Assembly: GCA_003135055.1 (NCBI GenBank)
Contig: PLDF01000373.1
Span: 28,644-92,643 of the forward strand
Reading direction: 5' to 3'
Source of the DNA: Bryobacterales bacterium
Lineage (GTDB): Bacteria > Acidobacteriota > Terriglobia > Bryobacterales > Bryobacteraceae
DNA length: 64,000 nt
Position 1 is the first letter of the stretch; every line of letters begins with the position of its first letter. The notes under the pieces were generated by a model, which was not told the origin of the DNA, ran no database searches, and saw only the letters and a program-made list of their open reading frames with translations. The translations under genes were made by a program, and so were the position numbers. This document shows positions 1 to 10,205 of the stretch, one piece after another.

Positions 1-1
1 C

Positions 2-2956
2 AGCTCGATTAACGTAGCGCCACAGCCGGGCGCGCTGGCTATTTCAAAGGACGCGCAGTATCTGCTGATCGCCCACTACGCCAACGGCTTGACTACGCCG
101 CAAGGGTCGAACCTGATCACGCTGATCCATCTGGCCGATAACTCGATACAAACCTTCAACACCGGCGATGCGCCGCTGGGCGTGGCGTTCCTGGGCAATA
201 ATCTGGCGCTGATCATTACTACCACCAGCATTCTGTCGTTCAGTCCGGTATCCGGCCAGACGGCGGTGCTGGATACATTCGCCAATCTCGCGAACGCTCT
301 TCCCGTGAATCAAGCCACGTTTCCCAGCCAGATTCTGCAAACCGCGCTGACGACCTCCGGCGACGGCAACACGGTGTGGGGCATCGCCGGAGCGGGCACT
401 GGCAGTCAGGTCATTTATCGCTATAACGCGGCCGCGGGCAGCATCTACGCCTCGGTCTATGTATCTTCCCCGGCGCTGCTGCCGCGCGTCAGCGTTTCAT
501 ACGACGGCTCGTACGCGATGATCGGCTATAGCCTGATAGCGACCAACACGCTCAATCCCGCGGGCTTTCTGCAGGGGCGCTATCCTAACGTAATCGCTTC
601 GACCACCATTACCGGAAGCGCCATCGATTCGACCAACGGCATCATATACGGTCAGTTCCCCGATGCAAACCAACCTACCGGTCTTTCCTCGGCGGCGGCG
701 GCATCCTCCGCCAAGCTGCCGGCGCTTCTCATCATGGATTCGGATAACTTAACGGAGCACTACCGGATCAACATGCCGGAGGACATGGTGGGGCGGACGA
801 TTCTGAATTCGGCGGGAACGGTCTTATATGCCATTTCCGAGAGCGGCGTGATGACGCTGCCGGTTGGAAATTTGAATCAGTACCACCGTGTGGCCGCGGC
901 GCAGGAAGACCTCCTGATTGCGACCAACTTCTGCAACCAAAGCAACGTGACGCAACCGCTCACCATTACCGACCCCGGCGGCGGAAGCACCGCTTTCACG
1001 ATTACCGCGAGCCAGGCCGGCGTCAGCATCTCGCCGTCTTCCGGAACCACGCCCGCCACGGTGCAAGTAAGCGTAAACCCCACCGCATTTCCAGGCTCCG
1101 TCGGTACCACCGCGGTGACTCTGCAGATCTCTTCGGGCAGCGCGGTGAATCAGCCGAAGTCGATACGCCTGCTGTTAAACAACCCGGACCCGAGCCAGCG
1201 TGGCACGGTGATCGACCAGCCCGGCGTGCTCAGCGATATTCTGCCCGACGCCGCCCGCAACCGTTTCTACGTGCTGCGGCAGGACATGAACCAGCTTCTG
1301 GTGTTCGACGGCAGCTCGAACAGTCTGCTCGCGACCCTGCGAACGGCCACCTCTCCGACGATGATGTCTTTTAGCAGCGATCAGAATTACCTGCTGGTGG
1401 GGCACAACGATTCCGGAGTGGTGAAGGTGTTCGACTTGAATGCGCTGGCGGAGGCCTCGAATTCGCCGATAGTGCTGCCGGGCGGACATTACGCGCGCTC
1501 GATTGCGCAATCGAACGCGGCGACGCTGGTATTGGCGCGCAACGAAGGCACCGGCACGGGCGTCGTGGATGCTCTCAACCTCACGGCCCAGACCGCCTCG
1601 GCGCTGGGCACGCTCGGCATTTACAAGAATTCCGTATCGTCCACCGCGGTGCTGACGCCCTCGCCGAACGGGAGCACGATTCTGCTGGCATCGCCGGATG
1701 GCAACGTGATGCTGTATTCCGCCTCGGCGAATTCTTTTGTGGCTTCGCGGCAGGATCTTAGCGCGCTTGCCGGGGCTTTCGCGGCATCCAGTTATAACAC
1801 GTACGTGGTGGGGAACAACATATTCAACGCTTCCCTGGTGCCATCCGGAACAATGGGGCCCACGGGGGCCGTCTCTTCGGGCTTCGCCTTCACCGGCCCG
1901 GGCGGGTATATGGCATCGGCATCCTCGTCATCGGGCGCGGGCATCATCCAACAGATGAGCTCGCTGCAGAGCGGTTCGGCGAGTCCCGTAACCATGGTGG
2001 AAGCTCCGCTGTTGCCCACTGCGATAGCGGTTGCCACGAGCACTGGCACTGGAACCGGTACCGGCACTGGAACCGGTACCGGCACTGGCACTGGAACCGG
2101 CACTGGAACCGGCACGACTGGCTCCGGCAGCACGAGTGCCTACGCTCTGGCGAGTTTTACGCGCACCGTGGCTCCGCTGCCTTCGGCGGGAACGGTGGTG
2201 GTGCTGTCTACATCGGGCTTTACGGTGTTGGCGGCGAACTACGGGGCCGCGGTAGCGCCGCCGCAGATTGCGAGCGTTGTCAATGCGGCGAATGGAACCT
2301 CTCCGGTTGCGCCGGGAGGCTTGATCAGCGTCTACGGACAGCAAATGAGCCCGGTGAACATGGCCACCAGCCAGATTCCACTGCCGACCGCGCTGGCCGA
2401 TTCCTGCCTGAGCGTCAACGGCTCGCCGGTTCCGCTGCTGTTCGTTTCCAGTCAGCAGATCAACGCGCAGCTGCCTTTCAACGTAAGCGGCAGCTCTTCG
2501 CTGACCATACACTCGCCGGGCGGCATCAGCGATAACTATTACTTTACCGTGCAAGCGACGGCGCCCAGCGTTTTCATGAGCGCAGCGGCGGGACCGGAGA
2601 CGGGATTAGCAGCCATTGTGCGCATGAATAATAACCAGTTAGTGACCCCGACTAACCCGATCAATCCCAATGACACCATTGTGATCTTTCTCACCGGGAT
2701 GGGTCAGACCACGCCCCAGGTAGTGGCGGGCTTGCCGTCACCCCAGAGTCCGCTGGCAGTGGCGAACGCTGCGCCGATAGTTACACTGGGCGGCGTCGCG
2801 CTGACCGTAAGTTATGCGGGTCTTTCACCCGACGAAGTTGGCGTGTATCAGATCAACGCGAGCGTGCCCGCCGGAATCACACCGGGGTTGAGCATTCCCC
2901 TGACCATCAATCAGGGCGGCGGGGCTACGACATTAAACGTAAGAGTTGTGAATTAG
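2..2956 (+). CDS. Beta-propeller-like secreted protein with TIGR03437 (Solibacter-type) C-terminal domain; 5' end outside window
   Basis: Frame open to window edge (SSINVAPQPGALAISKDAQYLLIAHYANG upstream of the tracked start); C-term VVNAANGTSPVAPGGLISVYGQQMSP...LFVSSQQINAQLPFNV typical of TIGR03437; internal TG-rich linker. Confidence 0.85.
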   Translation, partial: SSINVAPQPGALAISKDAQYLLIAHYANGLTTPQGSNLITLIHLADNSIQTFNTGDAPLGVAFLGNNLALIITTTSILSFSPVSGQTAVLDTFANLANALPVNQATFPSQILQTALTTSGDGNTVWGIAGAGTGSQVIYRYNAAAGSIYASVYVSSPALLPRVSVSYDGSYAMIGYSLIATNTLNPAGFLQGRYPNVIASTTITGSAIDSTNGIIYGQFPDANQPTGLSSAAAASSAKLPALLIMDSDNLTEHYRINMPEDMVGRTILNSAGTVLYAISESGVMTLPVGNLNQYHRVAAAQEDLLIATNFCNQSNVTQPLTITDPGGGSTAFTITASQAGVSISPSSGTTPATVQVSVNPTAFPGSVGTTAVTLQISSGSAVNQPKSIRLLLNNPDPSQRGTVIDQPGVLSDILPDAARNRFYVLRQDMNQLLVFDGSSNSLLATLRTATSPTMMSFSSDQNYLLVGHNDSGVVKVFDLNALAEASNSPIVLPGGHYARSIAQSNAATLVLARNEGTGTGVVDALNLTAQTASALGTLGIYKNSVSSTAVLTPSPNGSTILLASPDGNVMLYSASANSFVASRQDLSALAGAFAASSYNTYVVGNNIFNASLVPSGTMGPTGAVSSGFAFTGPGGYMASASSSSGAGIIQQMSSLQSGSASPVTMVEAPLLPTAIAVATSTGTGTGTGTGTGTGTGTGTGTGTGTTGSGSTSAYALASFTRTVAPLPSAGTVVVLSTSGFTVLAANYGAAVAPPQIASVVNAANGTSPVAPGGLISVYGQQMSPVNMATSQIPLPTALADSCLSVNGSPVPLLFVSSQQINAQLPFNVSGSSSLTIHSPGGISDNYYFTVQATAPSVFMSAAAGPETGLAAIVRMNNNQLVTPTNPINPNDTIVIFLTGMGQTTPQVVAGLPSPQSPLAVANAAPIVTLGGVALTVSYAGLSPDEVGVYQINASVPAGITPGLSIPLTINQGGGATTLNVRVVN
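2038..2120 (+). repeat. In-frame tandem microsatellite (ggcactggaaccggtacc-type) encoding a (TG)n linker
   Basis: Direct reading; translates to TGTGTGTGTGTGTGTG. Confidence 0.9.
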
Positions 2957-2968
2957 GAGCTATTGTCC

Positions 2969-3607
2969 ATGAGAAGCCTGGTATTTTCGATTGTGATCCT
3001 TGGCGCGGCGACCGCCGCCTTCGCCCAGCAATGGGAGTTCGGCGCGGTGGGCGGCGGCAGCCTGCTAAGCGATGTTTCGGTCAGCGGGGCGGCTGGTAAA
3101 GCCACTGCGGGCTTCGCGCCCGGCGCGGCCTTCGGCGCGTTTGTCGGAGAGAATCTTTACAGCCACCTGACCGGTGAACTGCACTATGAATTTATGCAGA
3201 GCGACCTTCGCCTTTCGAGCGGCGGCCAAACCACGGCGCCGTTCACCGGCGTGGCGCATGCCCTGCACTTCGATATGGTTTATCACACCAACAGGAAAGA
3301 ATCGCGCACGCAGTTTTTTGCGGCCCTGGGCGGCGGCGTGAAGGTGTTTCGGGGAACCGGCGCTCCGGAGGCGTATCAGGCGCTGAGCCAATTCGGTTAC
3401 CTCACCCAGACGCAGGCCGTCAAGCCGATGGTGAGCGTGGGCGGCGGCCTGACATATCAACTGGCGCCGAGGATTTTTCTGCGGGCTGAAATCCGCGATT
3501 TCATCACGGCCTTTCCGTCGGCGCTCATTACGCCGGCGCCCGGGATGAAGTTCGGCAGCCTGCTGAACGATATAGTGCCGCTGGTGGGAATTACTTACGT
3601 TCATTAA
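2969..3607 (+). CDS. Outer-membrane beta-barrel-like protein with signal peptide
   Basis: MRSLVFSIVILGAATAAFAQQWEFGAVGGGS; alternating pattern, C-term LLNDIVPLVGITYVH; immediately after previous CDS. Confidence 0.65.
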   Translation: MRSLVFSIVILGAATAAFAQQWEFGAVGGGSLLSDVSVSGAAGKATAGFAPGAAFGAFVGENLYSHLTGELHYEFMQSDLRLSSGGQTTAPFTGVAHALHFDMVYHTNRKESRTQFFAALGGGVKVFRGTGAPEAYQALSQFGYLTQTQAVKPMVSVGGGLTYQLAPRIFLRAEIRDFITAFPSALITPAPGMKFGSLLNDIVPLVGITYVH

Positions 3608-3901
3608 GACGGGGCTGGCGTGCCCGGGCACTACTCGCCAAAGCTGTATGTTTTGCGGGGCAGATTGTCAATCCGCGGCGGGCCCAGAGGGCGCCCTGAA
3701 TCCGCCTGCCGGCTTTGACGCGCCATGCGGGTAAGCAAACGCGCGGGCTCCGAGCCTCTGCATCTTGACGGCCTGGCTAATTAACCGCCAGGAAGGTTCC
3801 CCGAGCGATGTCGAGATGCCCGTGGGAAGAGCTTTTCGCGGTGCAACATGGGGTTGGCAGGCCCTCTTAGAGCGCCTCGGCGAGTGGAATAAACTCCGTC
3901 A

Positions 3902-3938
3902 GGCGGATTCACAATCCGCCGCAGGTTGACAACCTGCC
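3902..3938. repeat. Two adjacent short inverted repeats (GGCGGATTcacAATCCGCC / GCAGGTTgacAACCTGC)
   Basis: Direct reading of palindromes. Confidence 0.7.
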
Positions 3939-3993
3939 CAAGGGGCCGCTTGCAACGGTATCCTACACTCTGATATAAAACGCTAATCGCCGC

Positions 3994-4623
3994 TTGCGCT
4001 TGAGTTGCGCCGGTCAAATGCCCGAGAAGAAGAAAAGCACCGCCAGGAAGTCCACCGATAGGCATATGACGAATCCACAGGCCACTGCATCCGTGAAATC
4101 CTCGGAACCGGTTCGCGTTGCCGCGGCGCCACCCTTGAACGGACAAAAGCAGCTGAGCAGTTTCGAAGCCGCCATGAAGCTGTTTCACACGCGGAACATG
4201 AAACCGGCGCGCGAGCTGTTCGAACAAGCGGCGCAGGGCCCGGAGCGGGATGTGGCGCAACGGTCGCGGCTGCATATTGCCATGTGCGACCGGCGCCTGG
4301 AACAGGCCAGCGTCAGTTTGCGATCGGCCGAAGACTACTACACCTACGGCATTGCGCTGCTCAACTCGCGCAAGATCGCAGAGGCGCGGACGCATCTGGA
4401 GCAGGCTCTCAGTCTGGCGCCGGAGGCCGACCATATTCATTACGCGGTGGCGGCGGTGCAGGCTCTCAATGGCGACCTGACCGGCGCGCACGAGCATCTC
4501 AAGCGCGCCATTGAAATAGAGCCGCGGAACCGGCTCCACGCTCGCCAGGACACGGATTTCGCGCACCTGGCGCATCAGCCGCCGTTCGAGGCGCTGCTCT
4601 ATCCCGAGAAGAAGAGCTGGTAG
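3994..4623 (+). CDS. Tetratricopeptide repeat protein
   Basis: FEAAMKLFHTRNMKPARELFEQAAQ..., KIAEARTHLEQALSLAPEADHIHYAVAAVQALNGD TPR-like helices; exact start uncertain (4021 or 4069 possible). Confidence 0.75.
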   Translation: MRLSCAGQMPEKKKSTARKSTDRHMTNPQATASVKSSEPVRVAAAPPLNGQKQLSSFEAAMKLFHTRNMKPARELFEQAAQGPERDVAQRSRLHIAMCDRRLEQASVSLRSAEDYYTYGIALLNSRKIAEARTHLEQALSLAPEADHIHYAVAAVQALNGDLTGAHEHLKRAIEIEPRNRLHARQDTDFAHLAHQPPFEALLYPEKKSW

Positions 4624-5615
4624 TGGCCGCGCCGCCGCTTCGCGTGGTCGCCATCGGGGGCGGCACCGGCCTTTCCTCGCTGCTGCAGGGACTCAAGCGG
4701 TATGCGTGGACCGGCGAAGTGGATATCACCGCCATTGTTACGGTGACCGACGACGGAGGAAGCTCCGGACGCCTGCGCCGCCAGTTCGACGTGCTGCCGC
4801 CGGGCGATATCCGCAACTGCATGGTGGCGCTGAGCGAAGATTCGGCGCTGCTTGCGCGGTTGTTCCAATATCGTTTCGATGCCGGCCGCGGGCTCAAGGG
4901 ACACAGCTTCGGCAACCTGTTCCTGATGGCGTTGACGCACATCATGGGCGATTTTCCGGATGCCGTGAAAGCGTCCGCGGAAGTGCTCAAGATCGCCGGA
5001 CGCATCTTTCCCGCCACGGCCGCCAATGTGGCGCTGGAGGCTACGCTGGCGAACGGAACGACCGTGATTGGGGAAACGCGCATCAGCCGGAGTAAACAGC
5101 CGATTCGATCGATCCGGCTGCGGCCGCGGAAGGCCGAGCCCATGGCCGAGACTCTGGCGGCCATCGCGGAAGCGGACGTGATCACGCTGGGGCCGGGCTC
5201 GTTGTTCACCAGCGTGATCCCAAACTTGCTGGTCGCGGGGATTTCAGCGGCGCTGCGCCGGTCGCCCGCGGTCAAGGCGTATTTCGTGAATCTGATGTCG
5301 CAGCCCGGCGAAACCACGGAATTCACCGCGTCCGACCACATTCGCGCCCTGCGCAAGCACGCCGGCGGGCAGTTGCTGGACTATGCGGTGATCAATATCC
5401 GCCCCATTACATCGGCGATGAAGGCGCGCTATGCGAATCAGCAGGCGTTGCCGGTGGTGAACGACATCGACGCGCTCTTCAAACTGGGAGTGAAGGTGAT
5501 GGGGGGGAAACTGGCGCGGCACGGCGAGACCCTGAAGCACGATCCCGAGGCGACGGCGGCGGTGGTTGTGAAACTGGCGCAAGAGGGACGGCGGCGGCGC
5601 GGCTCGCGGAAATAG
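4623..5615 (+). CDS. yvcK: YvcK/CofD-family gluconeogenesis factor (UDP-GlcNAc-binding)
   Basis: AIGGGTGLSSLLQGLKRY...IVTVTDDGGSSGRLRRQFDVLPPGDIRNCMVAL; GTG start overlapping upstream stop. Confidence 0.9.
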   Translation: MAAPPLRVVAIGGGTGLSSLLQGLKRYAWTGEVDITAIVTVTDDGGSSGRLRRQFDVLPPGDIRNCMVALSEDSALLARLFQYRFDAGRGLKGHSFGNLFLMALTHIMGDFPDAVKASAEVLKIAGRIFPATAANVALEATLANGTTVIGETRISRSKQPIRSIRLRPRKAEPMAETLAAIAEADVITLGPGSLFTSVIPNLLVAGISAALRRSPAVKAYFVNLMSQPGETTEFTASDHIRALRKHAGGQLLDYAVINIRPITSAMKARYANQQALPVVNDIDALFKLGVKVMGGKLARHGETLKHDPEATAAVVVKLAQEGRRRRGSRK

Positions 5616-5640
5616 CGGCTGGGCGGACATAATAGGAGAG

Positions 5641-7044
5641 ATGCCATCTCCCGTGACAATTGTGATTCTGGCCGCCGGCCTGGGCACCCGCATGAAATCC
5701 CGCAAGGCCAAGGTGTTGCATCGCGCGGGCGGAAAAACGCTGATCGAACACGTGGTGGAGACGGCGTTGAAGCTGACTTCCGCGGACCGCATTGCGGTGG
5801 TGGTGGGACATCAGGCGGAAGACGTGCGGATGGCGGTGAAGCATCCGGGCATCCGGTTCGTGGAGCAGAAGGAGCAAAAGGGCACGGGCCACGCGGTGAT
5901 GGTTTGCCGCGAGGCGCTGGGGACTCAAGACGGCTACCTGACGATTCTCTACGGCGATTCGCCGTTACTGCTGCCGGAAACGCTGCAGCGGCTGATCGAC
6001 CGGCAGCGTAGCGCAGCATCAAGCGCTGAGGCCGCGGGCACGCTGATGAGCGCCATTATGGGCGACCCCACGGGCTACGGGCGCGTGATCCGCGACAGCT
6101 CGGACCATGTGGCGGAGATTGTGGAACAGAAGGCCGCGAACCCCCAGCAACTCGCCATTCGCGAGGCCAACATGGGCATCTATTGCTTTCGCGCGGACCT
6201 GTTCTGGAAGTATGTGGACCAGATCGGCCCGGACAATCCGGCGCACGAATATTACCTGACCGACATGGTGGCGATTCTGGACCGCGCCGGATTCTACGTG
6301 GAGGCGATGCAGATTGCCAACCCGGACGAGGCGCTGGGCATCAACGACCGCGTGGATCTGGCGCATGTGGACCGCATTCTGCGCCACCGGAAGACGCGCG
6401 AGCTGATGCTCGGGGGCGTGACCATCGAGCGGCCGGAAACGGTGTCGATCGATGGGGATGTGCGCATCGGGATGGATACCGTAGTGGAACCGTTCGCGCG
6501 CATTTTGGGCCGGACGTCGATCGGCGAGAATTGCCGGGTAGGCGCGGGAGCGATCGTGCAGGATTCCGAAATCGCGGACGAAGCGGAGATTTTTCCGTAC
6601 ACCATTGTGAACCGCTCGAAGATCGAGCGCGGCGCGCAGTTGGGGCCGTTCGCGCGGCTGCGATTCGATAACCACGTGGCCGAAGGCGCGCATATCGGCA
6701 ACTTTGTGGAATTAAAGAAGACGCAGATGGGCGCGGGCGCGAAGGCCAATCACCTGGCGTATCTGGGCGATGCCAAGATCGGCGCGAAGACGAATATCGG
6801 CGCGGGAACGATTACGTGCAATTACGATGGATTCAACAAACACCCGACGGTGATCGGCGCGGGCGCGTTCGTGGGCAGCAATTCTTCGCTGATCGCGCCG
6901 GTGGAGATCGGCGATGGAGCGATTGTGGGCGCGGGCTCGGTGATCACCGAACCGGTTCCCGCGGATTCGCTGGCGATCAGCAGGCCGCCGCAAGTGGTGA
7001 AGCCGGAGTGGGCCAGGAAGCGGCGGGCGCTGGCGAGAAAGTAG
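5641..7044 (+). CDS. glmU: Bifunctional UDP-N-acetylglucosamine pyrophosphorylase / glucosamine-1-phosphate N-acetyltransferase
   Basis: VILAAGLGTRMKSRKAKVLHRAGGKTLIEHV plus left-handed beta-helix hexapeptides, GAGTITCNYDGFNKHPTVIG. Confidence 0.95.
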   Translation: MPSPVTIVILAAGLGTRMKSRKAKVLHRAGGKTLIEHVVETALKLTSADRIAVVVGHQAEDVRMAVKHPGIRFVEQKEQKGTGHAVMVCREALGTQDGYLTILYGDSPLLLPETLQRLIDRQRSAASSAEAAGTLMSAIMGDPTGYGRVIRDSSDHVAEIVEQKAANPQQLAIREANMGIYCFRADLFWKYVDQIGPDNPAHEYYLTDMVAILDRAGFYVEAMQIANPDEALGINDRVDLAHVDRILRHRKTRELMLGGVTIERPETVSIDGDVRIGMDTVVEPFARILGRTSIGENCRVGAGAIVQDSEIADEAEIFPYTIVNRSKIERGAQLGPFARLRFDNHVAEGAHIGNFVELKKTQMGAGAKANHLAYLGDAKIGAKTNIGAGTITCNYDGFNKHPTVIGAGAFVGSNSSLIAPVEIGDGAIVGAGSVITEPVPADSLAISRPPQVVKPEWARKRRALARK

Positions 7045-7110
7045 CGTGGCGGGCCGCACGGATTGAACAGCTGCTTCTCTGGCCGCTAGATTCGGTTCTA
7101 TCGCGAAATC

Positions 7111-7163
7111 GCTTACTTAACGTGCGCGGCTCCGATCAGAGCCACGACCGTGAGGGAGTGGTT
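7111..7163 (-). repeat. Dispersed palindromic element, family A (ctccctcacggtcgtggctccgatcggagccgcgcgcgtcagcaagcggt)
   Basis: Reverse-orientation match to copies at 18111, 33620, 33755, 42161 and 63545. Confidence 0.8.
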
Positions 7164-7181
7164 TCCAGGAAGAGCACCGAA

Positions 7182-7907
7182 TCACGGCATCTGCGGGCTG
7201 GCGCTATCGAGCATTTTCGCAACCCAATCGGCGTGGGGTAGACCGCAAACGGCGAGAGCCTTAATCTCCCTGTCCACGTCATACTCCACGCGCCGGATTG
7301 ACGGCTGGGAATCGTCCAGCAAGAGGTATGCCGCGCGGCGATCACCGTCGTAAGAAAGACTGACGCTGCCGGTGTTGGCCACTATCATTCCCGTTCCTGA
7401 CACGCTCCGGACGTACGCTCGATGGATATGCGCATAGATGGCGATCGGCTGGCCGAGCGGCGAGTAAACCGACTCCAGCTCGGCATCGCTCGCAGTATGC
7501 GTGGGTGCGCGCCAGCGACTCTCGGGACTGGCATGCACCAGGGCCATCGGACCATGAATCTGAGTGCGCGGCAGGCTGCTCAGCCACGCCAGGCGCTCTT
7601 CTCCCAGCGCTTCACAGGTTGCCGCCGCCATCTCCTGGATAACGGCTAAAAGGGGCTGCATCTGGGGCGATCGCTTCGCAAACTCAGTCAGCGACTCGGG
7701 CTTGAAAAGCATTTCATCCGTATTGCCAACCACGCCTTGCCAGCCGAGATCGCGAATGCGATCCACAATCTCCGCGGGGCTCGCTCCGCCGTCCGCCAGA
7801 TCGCCGCCGTGGAGAATCAAGTCGGGAGAGGTTTGCCGCAGATCCGCTAGGACTGCCTCAAAGGCCGTCCGGTTGCCGTGGATGTCGGATACGATCGCTA
7901 TGCGCAT
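7182..7907 (-). CDS. Metallophosphoesterase (calcineurin-like, YfcE/DUF2437-type)
   Basis: MRIAIVSDIHGNRTAFEAVLADL...LHGGDLADGG...VVGNTDE...YAHIHRAYV. Confidence 0.85.
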   Translation of the reverse strand: MRIAIVSDIHGNRTAFEAVLADLRQTSPDLILHGGDLADGGASPAEIVDRIRDLGWQGVVGNTDEMLFKPESLTEFAKRSPQMQPLLAVIQEMAAATCEALGEERLAWLSSLPRTQIHGPMALVHASPESRWRAPTHTASDAELESVYSPLGQPIAIYAHIHRAYVRSVSGTGMIVANTGSVSLSYDGDRRAAYLLLDDSQPSIRRVEYDVDREIKALAVCGLPHADWVAKMLDSASPQMP

Positions 7908-8093
7908 CGCCGTTCTCCTGTATCGCGTAGCGCCACGATAGCACCAATCTCCCATGGTTCTGTACTGTGACGCCCCGTTTGACGCCGGGCAGTATTGTTC
8001 TCGATCGAACAGAACGCTGGGACTACTCCTCTTGACTGAGGACCGCCCTTTGCATTATCCAGGGAATTGAGAGTTCTGTCGCTGGAGGAAAAC

Positions 8094-8834
8094 ATGGCGG
8101 TATCCGATCAGGAATTGGCTTTGCGTTTGCGAGTGGTTAACGTAGCGTTGGGACTTTTACAGAGTGGCGCGCACTATTACTGGGGCGCGCCGGATTCCGG
8201 CCTGGTTGCGCTGGCCGCCAACAACTTCAGCACCGACGTGACGAAGCGGCACGTCCTGGCGGCATCCACCGATGGGACGCACTTTTGCGCCGGGCGTTGC
8301 GACAGGACCGCGGTGCGGACGCAATGGAACGGGTCGAGCGAGGCGGCCCTGGCGTTAGTGGACGCGGCGGCCGTCCTGTTTCCGCGCTACTACCTGGACG
8401 GCGATACGGTCAACCCCAGCGCGTCGGCAGCTGTGTACGGCGAAGCGTGCAAAGACAAGATGCACTTCGATTGCGCCAGCTTCGTGCGGTATTGCTTTCG
8501 AACCGTATTGGGCCCGGCGATTCTGCCACCGGGCACGATCATGAAGAACGTTGCGGCGCAGATATGGCCGACGCCCGGCGGCCATACGCCACTTACCCAG
8601 GTAGACGTGCTGCCCGCGGACATCTTATACACGGCCAACGGCCATCATGTCGGGATTGCCACGGGAAGCGCAGAGCATACCAAGACGTCGCCGACGGTTC
8701 CCAGCGACCAGTCGATCCACGCTTACTATGCGAAGGTGGGGGTGATCCGGACGCCGGTCGCAGGCCCCGATCCGAGCTGGGGCGTGGTTCGGCGGTGGAC
8801 GAAGTGGGCCGGTGGAAGTTCCTCTCCCGTATGA
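8094..8834 (+). CDS. NlpC/P60-like or CHAP-like cysteine hydrolase fold protein
   Basis: KMHFDCASFVRYCFR (Cys motif), DVLPADILYTANGHHVGIATG (His motif); ggagg RBS before ATG 8094. Confidence 0.6.
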   Translation: MAVSDQELALRLRVVNVALGLLQSGAHYYWGAPDSGLVALAANNFSTDVTKRHVLAASTDGTHFCAGRCDRTAVRTQWNGSSEAALALVDAAAVLFPRYYLDGDTVNPSASAAVYGEACKDKMHFDCASFVRYCFRTVLGPAILPPGTIMKNVAAQIWPTPGGHTPLTQVDVLPADILYTANGHHVGIATGSAEHTKTSPTVPSDQSIHAYYAKVGVIRTPVAGPDPSWGVVRRWTKWAGGSSSPV

Positions 8835-9093
8835 CCCCGCCTATCGGGCACCTCGCTTCTAATCTAAGCAGCCCCGGCGCGGCGCCTGGCGCAACCGTCT
8901 CCGAAGATCGCCGCCGTTACCGTGCGCTTCGGGTTGCGCTCTAACCGGCATCGCTGCGATACGCGGCAAGACCGGCCGGTGTGCTTGGCCTCACGTGCCG
9001 GCGCCCGGCTTCACGGCGCGGCGCGGAAGCTGGCTGGTATACTCAATCGCAGAGACAAGACCAACGGAAATTCCGGTCGATGTCGAGGGTCCC

Positions 9094-9858
9094 ATGAACA
9101 GCGGCCGTCATTTTCCCATTCGGTCCTTTGCCGGGTCCGTGGTGCTGGTCGCAGTCGCCGCCGCCAGCGTCTATCTGTCGTATGAACTGGTCGTTGAGCC
9201 GCGGCGGGCGCTGCAGAACCAGATCCTCGAGCAGAAAGGGACCATTCTCAAGCTCGAGCAAGACAAGCAGCGGCTCGAAGCCTACCTGACGATTCTGAAG
9301 CACATCGACCGCCGCGCGCGCGTGGAGGTTCTTCGGCAAGTGAAGGACCCGCAGGGCGTCCTGCAAACCACGATCAGGTTCACCGAGGTTGACGACGCCG
9401 GCAAGCCGATCGATGTCTCTCGCGAGCTGACTCTGCCGGGGCAGGAAGTCTATTTTGACACCCTGGTGATCAAGTTCGACGACCACTTCATCGAGCAGAG
9501 CGACCCTGTCAAGGGCGGGGCGCTTATGGTGTTTCGCCGGGTCTTCTCCAGCACCATGCGGCCCGAAGATGGCTTCGTCATCGATAAGGAGGGCCAGGCC
9601 CCCGACGTCTACGCGGAGCGGCACGCGGCCAGCGACTTCGAGAAGGAGATCTGGAAACGCTTCTGGGACCTTGCCAACGACGAGAAGCTGGCGAAGGAGC
9701 GCGGCGTGCGGGCTATCCACGGCGACGCGCCCTCCATGCGTCTGGAGCCCGACCGGGTATACGAAATCTGCCTGAGGTCAACCGGAGAAGTCATCATCAC
9801 GCCCGGAACGCGGATGGCGCCGCCGCCAACGAATCCGCCGTCGCAAACGAATCAGTAG
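9094..9858 (+). CDS. Membrane-anchored hypothetical protein with coiled-coil segment
   Basis: MNSGRHFPIRSFAGSVVLVAVAAASVYLSYELV TM segment then NQILEQKGTILKLEQDKQRLEAYLTILK. Confidence 0.6.
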   Translation: MNSGRHFPIRSFAGSVVLVAVAAASVYLSYELVVEPRRALQNQILEQKGTILKLEQDKQRLEAYLTILKHIDRRARVEVLRQVKDPQGVLQTTIRFTEVDDAGKPIDVSRELTLPGQEVYFDTLVIKFDDHFIEQSDPVKGGALMVFRRVFSSTMRPEDGFVIDKEGQAPDVYAERHAASDFEKEIWKRFWDLANDEKLAKERGVRAIHGDAPSMRLEPDRVYEICLRSTGEVIITPGTRMAPPPTNPPSQTNQ

Positions 9859-10017
9859 AGCACGCCCCCATTGGCCGGATCGACCGCTAAGAGTTATAAT
9901 CCCTTGTGGGCAGGAAACCGAACGTGGAATCCGGTCTTTTTGGAGGTTCGCATAACTGAGTGGCAACCGGCGTGGGACGGGTGCTTAATCGTTGCCGGGA
10001 AAGGCCGGCTTAAAATG

Positions 10018-10092
10018 ACCGCTTACTGACGTGCGCGGCTCCGTGACTAACTGCAAACCATACAGAGCGCGGCCGTGAGCGAGCGGTATTTC
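10018..10092. repeat. Divergent copy of palindromic family A
   Basis: accgcttactgacgtgcgcggctccg...cggccgtgagcgagcggta. Confidence 0.6.
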
Positions 10093-10205
10093 GTGGCCGG
10101 CGAGAAACCGAAAACGTGTAGGAGCCCATGCGGGGCGGCTGCCAACCGCCGCTGTCAGAGTATCGGCGGGCCTCGATAATCGATTAAACTAACTGCTTAC
10201 GCACA

